Positions 22,163-31,954 of a stretch of 64,000 bases of DNA are shown here, one piece after another (position 1 is the stretch's first letter; every line of letters begins with the position of its first letter). The stretch spans positions 31,437,363 through 31,501,362 of the forward strand of contig CP092868.1 of assembly GCA_030710605.1 (NCBI GenBank), given 5' to 3'. Made by a program: the position numbers and the translations under genes. The stretch comes from Cordylochernes scorpioides (Eukaryota; Arthropoda; Arachnida; Pseudoscorpiones; Chernetidae). The notes under the pieces were generated by a model. It was not told the DNA's origin. It searched no databases and saw only the letters and a program-made list of their open reading frames with translations.

Positions 22163-22167
22163 TATAT
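22163..22167. repeat. target site flank of Ty3 element
   Basis: ATAT at 22164-22167 equals ATAT at 27461-27464, a 4-bp target-site duplication. The TA-rich target makes chance agreement possible. Confidence 0.5.
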
Positions 22168-22403
22168 TGTCGCGGAGATAAATAAAGCAAGGGCAAGTTT
22201 GGGGATAATTAATTTATTATCAGGGGTTTTTATAGGGAGATGGATAAAGTAGAACTTACCCCAAGTTAAGGTTAATCCTAATGAGGGACCTCAGCTCCCC
22301 CCGCCGGCCAGATTCCACAGAACCCCTCACACCCGGTGTCCAGCGATGATTGACAAACGTCCCATGGGGCCTCTCGTGATTGGAGCCGCTGGGCTTCTTG
22401 ACA
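22168..22403 (-). repeat. 3' LTR of Ty3/gypsy element
   Basis: 236 bp. On the element's strand it runs TGTCAAGAAG to CCGCGACA. It differs from the other LTR at only two positions near 'ggagccgctggg' (the other copy reads ggagctgcaggg), so the insertion is young. Confidence 0.92.
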
Positions 22404-22417
22404 TTATTCCCTCCTTA
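22404..22417 (-). promoter_or_regulatory. polypurine tract candidate
   Basis: Element strand reads AAGGAGGGAATAA immediately before the 3' LTR TGTCAAG, the expected place for second-strand priming. Confidence 0.7.
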
Positions 22418-22439
22418 GAAAAAAACAGCGACCCGCTGA

Positions 22440-25400
22440 TTAGCTTGTCTCAGCCCTTGTTCTGGAAGGAAATCTATCACGGCTGGTGTTCCCTAGCAGA
22501 ATAGAATGTTGTTCTTCAGGGTCCAGGTAGGGCTTCATCCGAATGACATGGACGATATCCTTGGCTTTCCGTGATCGGGGAGAGGGGTCCACGGGCTCTA
22601 CTTCATACGTAACTTCTGAAAGCTTCTTGGTCACCTTATAGGGACCGAAGTATCTCTTCAGTAGCTTTTCTGATAGTCCTACTTTTCGGATGGGAGTAAA
22701 AACCCACACAAGATCATTCTTCTGGTAATAGACTGGAGTATGTTTCTGGTCGTATAGTCTACGGTCTTTCGCCTGTGATTGTAGAAGGCGTGATCGGGAG
22801 AGTTGACGCGCTTCCTCAGCTCTGGTCACAAGTTCTCCAACGTAGTCGTTAGAGATCTCATCTGGTAGGTAGGGTAGTACGGCATCGATGTAGGTCTCGG
22901 CCTCGCGGGCGTGGACAAGAAAGAACGGGGTGTAGCCGGTCGCCTCCTGTTTAGCAGTGTTGTAAGCAAAAGTTACATAGGGCAAAACTTGGTCCCAGTC
23001 CTTCTGCTCAACACCTGTGTACATGGACAGCATGTCTCCCAGAGTTTTGTTGAACCTTTCAGTCAGGCCGTTGGTCTGGGGATGGTAGGCCGTTGTAAAT
23101 CTGTGCACAATTCCGCACAGAGCATTGATCTCTTTTATTACTTGAGAAATGAAATTTCTGCCGCGATCTGTTATCATTTCTCTAGGAGCTCCATGCTTCA
23201 AGATGACGTCTTCAACCAGGAACTTAGCTGTTTCGATTGCTCCTCCGTCTGGGATCGCTTTCGTTATGGCATACCTTGTCATATAATCGGTGCACACAAT
23301 GATCCAACGGTTTCCATCTTTAGAAACTGGAAATCTTCCAAGGAGATCAACCCCGACCTTATAGAATGGCTTTTCTACGGGCGGTATGGATACAAGTTGT
23401 CCAGCCGGACGTCGAGGTAATTTCTTCCTTCGTTGACACTCCCGACAATGGCTTACATATTGGCGAACAGTTCTATAAAGGCCAGGCCAATAGAATCGTT
23501 TTTTGACTTTGTCATACGTCCGGGCGAAACCCAAATGCCCAGCTGTAGGAGCATCATGTAAATCTGCCATAACTTCCGATCTTAAGTGCTTAGGGATCAT
23601 CATAAGCCAGGGTCTTCCAGTTGTGCTATAGTTTTTCTTGTATAAGATGCCGTCGATAATGCTGAATTCCTTTCTGGTGTAGCCCGAGTTTAAATTATCG
23701 ATTATTTTAGCTAAATCCGGGTCTTTAGTCTGTTCTATATCGACGTTGGTTAGTGACATCACAGCACTTGGTTGATCGTTCTCAAGCGGGCTCCTTGACA
23801 GACAATCGGCATCCTTATGTTTGCGTCCGCTCTTGTAGATAACGGTCACGTCAAATTCTTGCAACTTCAGCGCCCATCTTGCCAAACGGCCAGAAGGATC
23901 ATTCTGCCCTACCAACCAACATAGAGAATGATGGTCAGTGACAACCGTGAATGGTCGACCAAACAAATATGGGCGGAATTTGCTAATAGACCAGACTACA
24001 GCAAGGCATTCTTTTTCCGTTGTAGAATAGTTATTTTCAGCCTTTGTCAAGCTTCTAGATGCATAAGCTATAGGCCGCTCCTTTCCACCTTGTATTTGTA
24101 GAAGAACAGCTCCAATACCATGTCCGCTTGCATCCGTGTGTAGATGGGTATCAGCGGATTCATCAAAGTGTCCTAAGACAGGCTCTGAAATTAGAGCTGT
24201 TTTAAGGACTTCAAACGCTTTCTCTTGAGCTGCATCCCAATAAAATTGTTTTTCAGTCTTCAGTAGGTCATGCAAAGATCTAGCTTTGCCGGCAAAGTTC
24301 TCAATAAATCTTCGGTAATAGGAACATAATCCAAGAAAGCTCTTCAGTTCAGAGATATTCCTTGGCCTCGGAAATTTAGAGACGGCTTCAACTTTATCTG
24401 GATCTGGATGAATTCCATTGGCGTCAACAAGGTGTCCCAAAATCTTTATCCTCCTTGATCCAAAAAGACACTTTTTGTGGTTCAAGCTTAGTCCAGCTTT
24501 CTGGATGCAGCTTAATACAAGTTGTAGACGACGTAGATGTTCCTCAAAGGTAGGTGCGTAAACAACGATGTCGTCCAGGTAGCAAAGGCACATGTTCCAT
24601 TTAAGACTGCCCAGAACACTATCTATCATCCTTTCAAACGTTGCTGGAGCGTTGCAAAGACCGAAGGGCATTACTTGGAATTCATACAGCCCATCTGGAG
24701 TGATGAAAGCAGTTTTCTCCCTGTCTTTTTCGTCCACTTCAATCTGCCAATACCCGGACCGAAGATCCATCGTGGAGAAGTAACTAGAGCCGGCTAAACT
24801 GTCCAAGGCATCGTCAATGCGTGGCAGCGGGTAAACATCTTTTTTTGTTATCTTATTTAATCGACGGTAATCTACGCAGAATCTCCAGGTCCCGTCTTTC
24901 TTTCGAACTAGAATAACTGGAGATGACCAAGGACTTTCAGAGGGCTTCACGATGTGATTTTCAATCATCTTGTTCACTTCATCTTGAATTAGTCGTCGTT
25001 CACTTGGTGCTACTCTATAGGGCCGCTGTTTGATAGGAGACTGGTCGCCTGTGTTTATCTTGTGCTTCACAGTACTGGTGGGCTTAATAGGAGTACTCCC
25101 AAAGTCAAATATGCCAATAAACTCGTCAAGGCATGAAACAAGCTGTAACCTTTGAATTTCAGACAGCCCTGGATCTAGAGTAAGGTTTATCTTCTGTGAC
25201 CATTCACGTGACTTTAGCTGCGTTTCTTGTAACTTATCGCTGGATTCAATAAGATTGCAGATATTCCCATTCTCATAACTTTCCATGGTGCACATATTCA
25301 TTCCTGATGGAATCAGTTGCGGCCAAGACGCTCCATTCGCCACCCAAATGCTACCTCGGCCGTGTCGAAATGTAACCAATGAGTTTGGTATAAGAACTTC

Positions 25401-25883
25401 CTTTCTTAATAATAAGTCCTTAGAAGTTGAGACTAAAACATCTCTAACACCACATATTTCTTCGTTTATCACACTGATCTTCTTTATTGATTTAGGCGGG
25501 ATGACAAAGTCGTCGGAAGCAAACAATCTCTGGTTTTCCTCCTCTCGAGATTCCAGGACGGAGGTTTCCCCGAGATGGAGTTCATTTCTGCCACAATCAA
25601 TGACGGCTTCGGTGGCCTTGAAGAAGTCCCATCCAAATATGATGTCATGGCTGCATTCCACCATAACAACGAATTCAAATGAGATATTCAGACCATTAAC
25701 TTCTATGTTCAGGACACATTTTCCTAGGGTCTCTATTAAATTTTTGTTTGCAGCTTTAAGAATGGGACCTGGTTCTTTGAAGAGAGGTGTCTTTAGTTCG
25801 CGTCGAAATTTGTCTGAAATAACAGAAAAGTCGGCTCCTGAATCCACCAATGCTTTAATTTTGCGTCCATTTATTTCGACCAT
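22440..25883 (-). CDS. pol: Ty3/gypsy pol polyprotein (protease, RT, RNase H, integrase)
   Basis: 1147 residues from the first Met, no internal stop. In order: aspartic protease with DSGAD at 14-18; reverse transcriptase about 285-460 with FCVDYRRLNK, MPFGLCNAPATFERM and YLDD at 435-438; RNase H from about 578 with TDASG at 583-587; integrase zinc finger H776, H783, C813, C816; catalytic core D846, D906, E942 (D-D-35-E); C-terminal GPY at 1080-1082. The order PR-RT-RH-IN places it in Ty3/gypsy and not copia. No chromodomain is seen. The Met at 25883 is probably not the true start, since the frame is open upstream to the end of gag (25973-25979), so Pol is expected as a Gag-Pol fusion by -1 frameshift. 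All catalytic residues visible in the family are present. Confidence 0.95.
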   Translation of the reverse strand: MVEINGRKIKALVDSGADFSVISDKFRRELKTPLFKEPGPILKAANKNLIETLGKCVLNIEVNGLNISFEFVVMVECSHDIIFGWDFFKATEAVIDCGRNELHLGETSVLESREEENQRLFASDDFVIPPKSIKKISVINEEICGVRDVLVSTSKDLLLRKEVLIPNSLVTFRHGRGSIWVANGASWPQLIPSGMNMCTMESYENGNICNLIESSDKLQETQLKSREWSQKINLTLDPGLSEIQRLQLVSCLDEFIGIFDFGSTPIKPTSTVKHKINTGDQSPIKQRPYRVAPSERRLIQDEVNKMIENHIVKPSESPWSSPVILVRKKDGTWRFCVDYRRLNKITKKDVYPLPRIDDALDSLAGSSYFSTMDLRSGYWQIEVDEKDREKTAFITPDGLYEFQVMPFGLCNAPATFERMIDSVLGSLKWNMCLCYLDDIVVYAPTFEEHLRRLQLVLSCIQKAGLSLNHKKCLFGSRRIKILGHLVDANGIHPDPDKVEAVSKFPRPRNISELKSFLGLCSYYRRFIENFAGKARSLHDLLKTEKQFYWDAAQEKAFEVLKTALISEPVLGHFDESADTHLHTDASGHGIGAVLLQIQGGKERPIAYASRSLTKAENNYSTTEKECLAVVWSISKFRPYLFGRPFTVVTDHHSLCWLVGQNDPSGRLARWALKLQEFDVTVIYKSGRKHKDADCLSRSPLENDQPSAVMSLTNVDIEQTKDPDLAKIIDNLNSGYTRKEFSIIDGILYKKNYSTTGRPWLMMIPKHLRSEVMADLHDAPTAGHLGFARTYDKVKKRFYWPGLYRTVRQYVSHCRECQRRKKLPRRPAGQLVSIPPVEKPFYKVGVDLLGRFPVSKDGNRWIIVCTDYMTRYAITKAIPDGGAIETAKFLVEDVILKHGAPREMITDRGRNFISQVIKEINALCGIVHRFTTAYHPQTNGLTERFNKTLGDMLSMYTGVEQKDWDQVLPYVTFAYNTAKQEATGYTPFFLVHAREAETYIDAVLPYLPDEISNDYVGELVTRAEEARQLSRSRLLQSQAKDRRLYDQKHTPVYYQKNDLVWVFTPIRKVGLSEKLLKRYFGPYKVTKKLSEVTYEVEPVDPSPRSRKAKDIVHVIRMKPYLDPEEQHSILLGNTSRDRFPSRTRAETS

Positions 25884-25969
25884 AACAAAATTTTCTTTTA
25901 ATTTAGCGGCGATATACCCTGGAGGATTTTCCTCAATGGCGACCTCACCCCCGTTAGAAGCCGCTCCAC

Positions 25970-27124
25970 TTAGTTTTTCACATTCTGAGGCATGGGAGAA
26001 CGGCTGAAACGACGGGCTGGCGACTGGGATTGTCTTCGGGCTGGCGACCTTGCGCGGCTTGGATGTGGGGAAGAGCTCCGGTAGAAGTACGTCGAGGTTT
26101 GGGGCGTTACATAGTCGTCGTCGGCGTCATATCTCGGGGGTCGACTCGAAAATTCAACATTTCTTCCTTCTCCGCCATTCCTTGACCTGGCTTCAGCGAA
26201 GACCTGCCGTCGTTCCCTACAATAACGGACGACATGTCCAGGTCGTCCGCAGTGGAAGCAGATAGGTTTGTCGTCGTAGGTTCTCCAATGTTCCGTTTTC
26301 CTGGGTTGGGTTGGTCGGTCGATATTATAATAGGGCGTTCGTGGTTGTTGTTGTACCACGTTGACTTGTGGTCTGGTAGGTTGTAGAGCACGGCTGACCT
26401 CTTCCCTCACAGTCTGTTCCAGGGCGTTCACCTCTCGGAGAGGATTGATCACTTCAGGTGCTGAGAAAACCTTTTGTATCTCTTCTCTAACGATGCGGCG
26501 AATTAACGCGGCCAAGTCGTCTGAGTCGTCAACACACGAAATGGGCATTACGTTTGACAACCTGGCGAATTTCGTACGGCCGATCCTGCGCTGCTTGACG
26601 GTTGTCAGATGACGGCAAAACTTCAGGATCTCATCTACTGTCTGTATGTCTTTCGCCACCAATACCTGGTATGTGTCCTCCGAAATTCCCTTTATAATGT
26701 GAGCAACTCTCTCACCTTCTTCCATGCGAGGGTTCACCTGGTGGCAGAGACTAAGAATCTCCTGGATGTATGACTCGCTGGATTCCTCGGCCTTCTGTGC
26801 TCTTGACTTCAGAACTTCCTCGGCGCGTCGAGCAGAATCCTCTTGCAGTCCGAACACACCGCGGAATGCGTCTTCAAAGCTTCTCCACGAGTTGAGTGAT
26901 TCTTCGTTATTATCAAACCACCTTCCAGCAGTTCCGTTCAAGTAAAATACGACGTTCGCAAGCTTCATGGTCTCGTCCCATCTGTTGTACTTCGACACTC
27001 TCTCGTACTCTTTCAACCACTGTCCAGGGTTTATATTTCCATCTCCAGAAAAGGTAGAAGGATCTCGTTGGCGCTGACAAGGGAGGTAGGATCCGCTAAC
27101 AGTAGGTCTGTGGTCGTCTTCCAT
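25970..27124 (-). CDS. gag: Ty3/gypsy gag (capsid and nucleocapsid)
   Basis: The frame is open from 27253, inside the 5' LTR and through the primer-binding site, giving 427 residues. I prefer the Met at 27124 (residue 44, MEDDHRP) because the upstream part overlaps LTR and PBS. A capsid-like helical domain with Y-L-N-G-T-A-G-R-W-F lies near residue 104 of the long frame, and one CCHC zinc knuckle C-x2-C-x4-H-x4-C at 332-345, then an Arg/Ser-rich tail. Gag stops at 25970-25972 and overlaps the open pol frame, which is -1 to it. Confidence 0.85.
   Translation of the reverse strand: MEDDHRPTVSGSYLPCQRQRDPSTFSGDGNINPGQWLKEYERVSKYNRWDETMKLANVVFYLNGTAGRWFDNNEESLNSWRSFEDAFRGVFGLQEDSARRAEEVLKSRAQKAEESSESYIQEILSLCHQVNPRMEEGERVAHIIKGISEDTYQVLVAKDIQTVDEILKFCRHLTTVKQRRIGRTKFARLSNVMPISCVDDSDDLAALIRRIVREEIQKVFSAPEVINPLREVNALEQTVREEVSRALQPTRPQVNVVQQQPRTPYYNIDRPTQPRKTEHWRTYDDKPICFHCGRPGHVVRYCRERRQVFAEARSRNGGEGRNVEFSSRPPRYDADDDYVTPQTSTYFYRSSSPHPSRARSPARRQSQSPARRFSRSPMPQNVKN
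25973..25979 (-). promoter_or_regulatory. candidate -1 ribosomal frameshift site
   Basis: Element strand GAAAAAC, in the gag frame as GTG AAA AAC TAA, directly before the gag stop. Slipping back one base reads GAA AAA CTA into the open pol frame. It resembles the X-XXY-YYZ heptamer except that the first base is G instead of A. Confidence 0.55.
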
Positions 27125-27204
27125 TTCTATTAGTTGTGGCAAAGGTTGAAGAATTGGTTCACGTCCCTGTAGACGTCGACTTCTTCGAAGTTCCGTCACG
27201 CTAC

Positions 27205-27224
27205 CCAGCGTCTCCGCCAAAATA
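27205..27224 (-). promoter_or_regulatory. primer-binding site candidate
   Basis: Just inside the 5' LTR the element strand reads TGGCGGAGACGCTGGG after a short TATTT spacer. TGG at the start is the complement of a tRNA CCA end. The tRNA is not identified. Confidence 0.5.
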
Positions 27225-27460
27225 TGTCGCGGAGATAAATAAAGCAAGGGCAAGTTTGGGGATAATTAATTTATTATCAGGGGTTTTTATAGGGAGATGG
27301 ATAAAGTAGAACTTACCCCAAGTTAAGGTTAATCCTAATGAGGGACCTCAGCTCCCCCCGCCGGCCAGATTCCACAGAACCCCTCACACCCGGTGTCCAG
27401 CGATGATTGACAAACGTCCCATGGGGCCTCTCGTGATTGGAGCTGCAGGGCTTCTTGACA
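27225..27460 (-). repeat. 5' LTR of Ty3/gypsy element
   Basis: 236 bp, TG...CA ends, two mismatches to the 3' LTR. The following 4 bp (ATAT) repeat the left flank. Confidence 0.92.
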
Positions 27461-27461
27461 A

Positions 27462-27765
27462 TATATTAAAAATAAAAAAGGCATTTCCTGACCACGAGGA
27501 TGTGTGATTTTTAGATGGCAGAGTGCCATCTAATGGAGCAAAAATAAACTAAACGTTTATTTAACTTGCTCCGTGATATTTGGCTAACCCAATTTCTTGA
27601 TAAATCAAGAAAAGTCATCCACGAACGCGTTTCGGGCTGTTGGCGCTCGTCAGCGTGGAGTAGGCTGTACTACTGCGACCAAAACGTTTTTTGGTCCCAG
27701 AGGCTTCTTGAGAAACCAAGAAATGGGTATTTAAGACCAAATTTATTTTTTTCTATTGTTTTTTT
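27462..27765 (+). mobile_element. family Q MITE, longest copy
   Basis: Starts 'ttaaaaataaaaaaggcatt' and continues past the point where other copies stop, with 'gaccaaaacgttttttggtc' and 'gaggcttcttgagaaacc'. It abuts both the Ty3 element and the LTR at 27776. Confidence 0.55.
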
Positions 27766-27775
27766 CATATATATA

Positions 27776-28108
27776 TGTGATATGATCCTGTCGACTTTCG
27801 ATGTGGCACTATAGTGATAATAATGTGGTGAGTGAGAAATAAGGAAACAACAAGTTTGGAAGATGGAACCCAGCAAACCGAGGGAGAGAGGGAGCACTAG
27901 CGGGCTGCCACCGCGGAAATGCACGTCTTGTCTGGCCACCACCCCCCCGACTGAGTAAACATAGAACTGAGGTTCCAAGAAAAGGCCCTGCGGTCGCCCC
28001 CTTGGAATGTGACTGCTATATCAAGTGACCGGCCTTAGCTGCGTTCTCCCTCTCTCTGGTCGACTGTAGATTTGTTTTATTAATCCTGGAAGAGCATATA
28101 TTATGACA
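27776..28108. repeat. left LTR of second LTR element
   Basis: 333 bp, TGTGATATGATCCTGTCGAC to TATTATGACA. Identical to 30262-30596 except for a CT microsatellite length difference of 2 bp near 28050. Moderately GC-rich. Confidence 0.85.
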
Positions 28109-28293
28109 TATGGCCCCCGTTGAAGAAGGCTGAACATGGTTTAAGTATATTTAAAGTTGGAGAAGCCAGGAATAGAGAAAATAATTTTACAGTTAAAATT
28201 AGTTAAGGTAATGGTGACATAGTTTTATGTAAATAAAATATTGTATAGTACAAGTAAATATTATTTACAAGCAGTTTTACAACACCGGAGAGT

Positions 28294-28566
28294 TTGACAT
28301 TTAAGGAAATCTTTGAAAATATCAAGGTTATAAAAGGTTATATACAACAAAATCTAATGTACTATAAGGGAAATGTTATTGAGGAGTGTGAACAAGGGGA
28401 AGAAGAGTCATATGCATATGATGGAATTCTGAAGATCATTAAGACTGGGGAACTCTACACTTTAAGATATTTTTCAGGCGGACATGGCAAGGGGAAACTT
28501 GTCATGGGCTTTCTATGCTATAGGTGTAGAGTACGAGAAATGAGATTGAGGTTGGCAATTGTGTGA
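28294..28566 (+). CDS. hypothetical 90-aa ORF in LTR element interior
   Basis: Met-start frame, Glu/Lys/Tyr-rich in its first half (acidic run EECEQGEEE near residues 30-38), then basic. No recognised domain. It may be a gag remnant or chance. Confidence 0.2.
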   Translation: MTFKEIFENIKVIKGYIQQNLMYYKGNVIEECEQGEEESYAYDGILKIIKTGELYTLRYFSGGHGKGKLVMGFLCYRCRVREMRLRLAIV

Positions 28567-28569
28567 GCT

Positions 28570-29890
28570 CAGGACTGAGGTAAATATAAAACTACATACA
28601 ATGTTAGAACCTTGGCGAACAGAGCGAGGGGAAACTTGCCCTGGGCCAATCTAACTTATCTATGCAGTTACTTGTGTAGCGAGTCCGAGGGGAAAAGTCC
28701 CGTGTGTAGGTGAGGAAGTCGAACGGACTTATATTTAATTTGCGGAAAGTATGCGCGCACAGTGCCAAAAATTGGGACGAGGACTGCGTTGTCCGTTACA
28801 AGTGACAAGCTGCTCGGACACGAGGTGTTTGAACCGTCGTGGGAGCTTGGGCAAGGCGATGATTTCGCGGTGGGTTGAAAGTAAGACCCATGTCTACGCG
28901 AAATGATGACGGACCGGACAAAATCAGCGACGATGTTTAACGTACCTCCGTGGGAAATATCGCAGGTAGGCTATATCGTACTGGTTTGGACAATGGACAA
29001 ACATAGATTTGAAGACAGGGTCCGTGTGGCGAACTTGTGGCGCGTGAAGAAGGAGCGAACTGTGTCGCTCGATGCAGATTGTTCAAGTGCGAACAAAAAG
29101 GGGTTGATAAATATCTAGCAGTTAGTCAATCTGCACCCTGTGACGAACACACCATTGGCTAGATGGTGTGGGTCGGTGGATAGGCTAGAGATGACCTACG
29201 AAATAAATTATCATAAATGAAGGGCGAAGGTTAGGATTTTGAAATGACAATATAGAAGTTCGATAATTGATTAATCAATAATTCTCTATAAAGGTCCTGA
29301 GCTGGTATAAAGTTAACAAAGTTGTAAGAATGAGAGGGGCATTAAGGGGAAGATAGATAAGAGTCACCAAGGGTTGGTTGTAAGCAAGGCTCACGTGGTG
29401 GTTGGAATTCTTCGACGCCTGAATTACAGGGTGAATTTTGAATCGATTAGGGAAAGAAATTATTTTTCGTGAGCCGTGCTTACAAGTAGGAGAGGCCTAT
29501 ACAAAAGTTTAGGTGCTGGAGGCATATTTTTATCAATAAATTGATTATGAAAAATCTATTGTTAATAGTAAAAATCGTAAAGCATTAATATGTAGAATTC
29601 CAATTTTTTTTTTTTTTAAAGAGTTTTTTTTTTTAAGAGTTACGTTAAAAATGGAAATTATTTAATTAAAATAACGATTGTTAAATTCTACTGGTAAGGT
29701 AACTAATTAAATGAGTTACAAATATCTCGATAAATAGTATGGAGAATAAAATCATTGTTAATGGGCATGGAGAGAATAAATGGAGCTAATTATGTAAATA
29801 TTGGGACAATTTACAAGGAATGACTTATTTAAAGAATGAATGGAAGGGGTAAAACAATTTCACTTACAGGTTATGCTGGTTTAGAGAGCA
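28570..29890. other. LTR element interior without recognisable genes
   Basis: 28600-29200 is GC-richer and could be decayed coding sequence. Conceptual minus-strand reading gives short open pieces with stops and nothing I can assign. 29200-29890 is AT-rich. Confidence 0.3.
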
Positions 29891-29897
29891 GGTAAGT

Positions 29898-30104
29898 TCA
29901 TTGAGATTCGGGAGAGTTCTGTCTGTGACACTGAGCGTACCAGTGTTGTACATCACAGTAGCGGCAGGGATATGGCGGAGTCTTGTCCATGATGATGGAA
30001 GGTGTCCTGCTCTGGCACGGTGGTCGTTCTTGGGTAGATCTAGTGCTGGAAGAAGTGCGTGGCAGCTCCATCTCCGTCGTAGGTGAATACTTCTTCGGGA
30101 TCAC
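29898..30104 (-). pseudogene. gag-like fragment with CCHC knuckle
   Basis: 68-aa frame, Pro/Ser/Thr-rich, with PCRYCDVQHWYAQC: C-x2-C-x3-H-x4-C, one residue short of the standard retroviral knuckle between C and H. It stops 15 residues or fewer after the knuckle. Position close to the right LTR suggests the element's gag reads minus. No capsid-like region is visible upstream. Confidence 0.4.
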
Positions 30105-30261
30105 GGTTCAAAGGTTGGCGAGGAAGGGGTTGAGGGCTCGAAGAGAAGTGGTTACAGTTGAGTTGGGTTTGGTCGATCATCGTGGCTTGGCTTCTTGTTT
30201 CTTCATACTCCGGTATATGAGGGATTCGCTTCCCGGCCAGATCTTATCCTGTCGACTCTTC

Positions 30262-30596
30262 TGTGATATGATCCTGTCGACTTTCGATGTGGCACTATAG
30301 TGATAATAATGTGGTGAGTGAGAAATAAGGAAACAACAAGTTTGGAAGATGGAACCCAGCAAACCGAGGGAGAGAGGGAGCACTAGCGGGCTGCCACCGC
30401 GGAAATGCACGTCTTGTCTGGCCACCACCCCCCCGACTGAGTAAACATAGAACTGAGGTTCCAAGAAAAGGCCCTGCGGTCGCCCCCTTGGAATGTGACT
30501 GCTATATCAAGTGACCGGCCTTAGCTGCGTTCTCTCTCTCTCTCTGGTCGACTGTAGATTTGTTTTATTAATCCTGGAAGAGCATATATTATGACA
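30262..30596. repeat. right LTR of second LTR element
   Basis: 335 bp, same ends as the left copy. The word 'atcctgtcgact' also occurs just upstream at 30245, a small duplication at the junction. Confidence 0.85.
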
Positions 30597-30984
30597 TATG
30601 TATATGATTCTGAAAGACCAGAAAAACTTTGTGTGAGGGTATTTTAGAATAGAAGAATTAAAAAGCCACAAAGATTTTCCCTATCTTGCTTGAGGATGTG
30701 TGTAATGATCATGTTTCATCTACAATTTCCATGGAATTCGGGGTAGACAAGATTGTGAACAATAGGTTCGCTATGTCCTTGGATGTGTGAAGATAATTCG
30801 ACAATTTTTGATTAGATTCTGTAAGGTGTTGAAGGAAGATATCTTATTCCAGGAAGAACTGTTGAAATTTTAAAAATATAATTCTTAGATTTGCTGTCTC
30901 TCTCAGAATTCCTTTAGTCTTTTTTCGACAAATACTTGATTGACATTCATCCATTGTTAAGCATTTGTTTATTGTTAAAGATTA

Positions 30985-31500
30985 TAAATTTGAATTTTCG
31001 TTTTATTTTTTATTCAATGAGACACGATATTAAAGTATTTGCGCCTATTACAGAGGAAACAAAGGAAACAAATTGAAACTTAGAATTAAATATTCACATA
31101 TTTACATATAAAGAGACAAAGGTCGCCTCTCTCTCCCGTCAAAATAGACGTCAAAACCAGACGCCATCTATTGACCGTCGCCGCAACTAGCGGCCTCGGG
31201 TCGGTGACAAGCCCGAAACCATGGTCTCTAGGTGGACGCTTTTCAGTTTGCCAAAGCTGGTGTTGTGGCTTTGTCACCGACCTGAGGCCGCTAGTTGCGG
31301 CGACGGTCAATAGATGGCGTCTGGTTTTGACGTCTATTTTGACGGGAGAGGCGACCTTTGTATCTTTAGATCAATATCCTCTTGGTTAGAATTTCCATCT
31401 ATATTTATATACATCAAGTAACAGAGTTCATAAAATTGATATAAACAAAGTGGTTGATATAAGAGACTTAAATTATTTAGATCTGGGAGCAATCGATGTT
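30985..31500 (-). pseudogene. LINE ORF2 C-terminus and 3' UTR, split by a MITE
   Basis: Minus-strand 31500-31370 encodes HRLLPDLNNL...LCLYQFYELC, matching the C-terminal end at 63120-63290 (HRLFPDLNHL...LCLYKFYELY). The 3' UTR shared by the two copies (gtttcctctgtaataggc) lies at 30985-31110. Family T copy 2 (31111-31366) sits between them as a later insertion. Confidence 0.6.
31111..31366. mobile_element. family T foldback element, copy 2
   Basis: 256 bp whose arms of about 90 bp pair almost completely ('ggtcgcctct', 'gacggtcaatagatggcgtc'), leaving a loop of about 70 bp. Non-coding, inserted in a LINE relic. Confidence 0.8.
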
Positions 31501-31589
31501 TGTAACAAATAAATTTACTGGCAATGTGTTTCTTTTCAATAATATCATCAAATATTATCTCTACAGACCTTACTGCAATCATATAAATT

Positions 31590-31757
31590 ATTGAATGAGA
31601 GGTCTTGGCTCATCAGTAGTGAACCCTCTCAGCGGTTACGCCAAATTGATCTCTAGACCGCTCTACTATTGTATTGGATTGGTTTGGAATATATCCTGCA
31701 ATTTCTATGGAAGGCAGTTTAGGAGTGTTTATAAACCTATGGACATAAGCTTGTAGA
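31590..31757 (+). repeat. family H copy 3
   Basis: TTGGC/GCCAA subfamily. Truncated at its left end at a LINE coding sequence. It has several changes such as GTTACGCC for GTTTCGCC. Confidence 0.6.
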
Positions 31758-31954
31758 TATAATATTTGATGATATTATTGAAAAGAAACACATTGCCAGT
31801 AAATTTATTTGTTACAAATAATAACGATAGATGGCATTTGAATTTATAAGCAATCGATGTCTCACTTCAGCAAAGTTCGGACAGTCGTAGATAAGGTGAA
31901 GAGCAGTTTTGGTCCATGAATACCATCCTCCTGCTGCTTGATGTTATATATGTT

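Larger units (their letters stand above)
22168..27460 (-). mobile_element. complete Ty3/gypsy LTR retrotransposon
   Basis: 5293 bp from LTR to LTR, minus strand, with intact gag and pol frames, primer-binding-site candidate, polypurine tract and 4-bp flanking repeat. No env frame. Nothing in the sequence rules out autonomous activity. Insertion is beside a TA repeat just outside family T copy 1. Confidence 0.92.
27776..30596. mobile_element. LTR retrotransposon lacking pol (non-autonomous)
   Basis: 2.8 kb with near-identical LTRs but a 2.15-kb interior in which I can find no protease, RT or integrase motif on either strand. Orientation is uncertain: TGGCCCCCGTTGAAGAAGG after the left LTR could be a plus-strand primer-binding site, while a gag-like zinc knuckle lies on the minus strand at 29898-30104. 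LTR identity says recent mobilisation, which must have been in trans. No clear target duplication. Confidence 0.7.

Noticed and set aside
22911-25883. Plus-strand ORFs of 63-240 aa within 22.9-26.6 kb
   Set aside because: They are antisense shadows of the gypsy gag and pol frames.
28903-29118. 71-aa ORF in the LTR element interior
   Set aside because: No family features, and the surrounding frames on both strands are equally broken.
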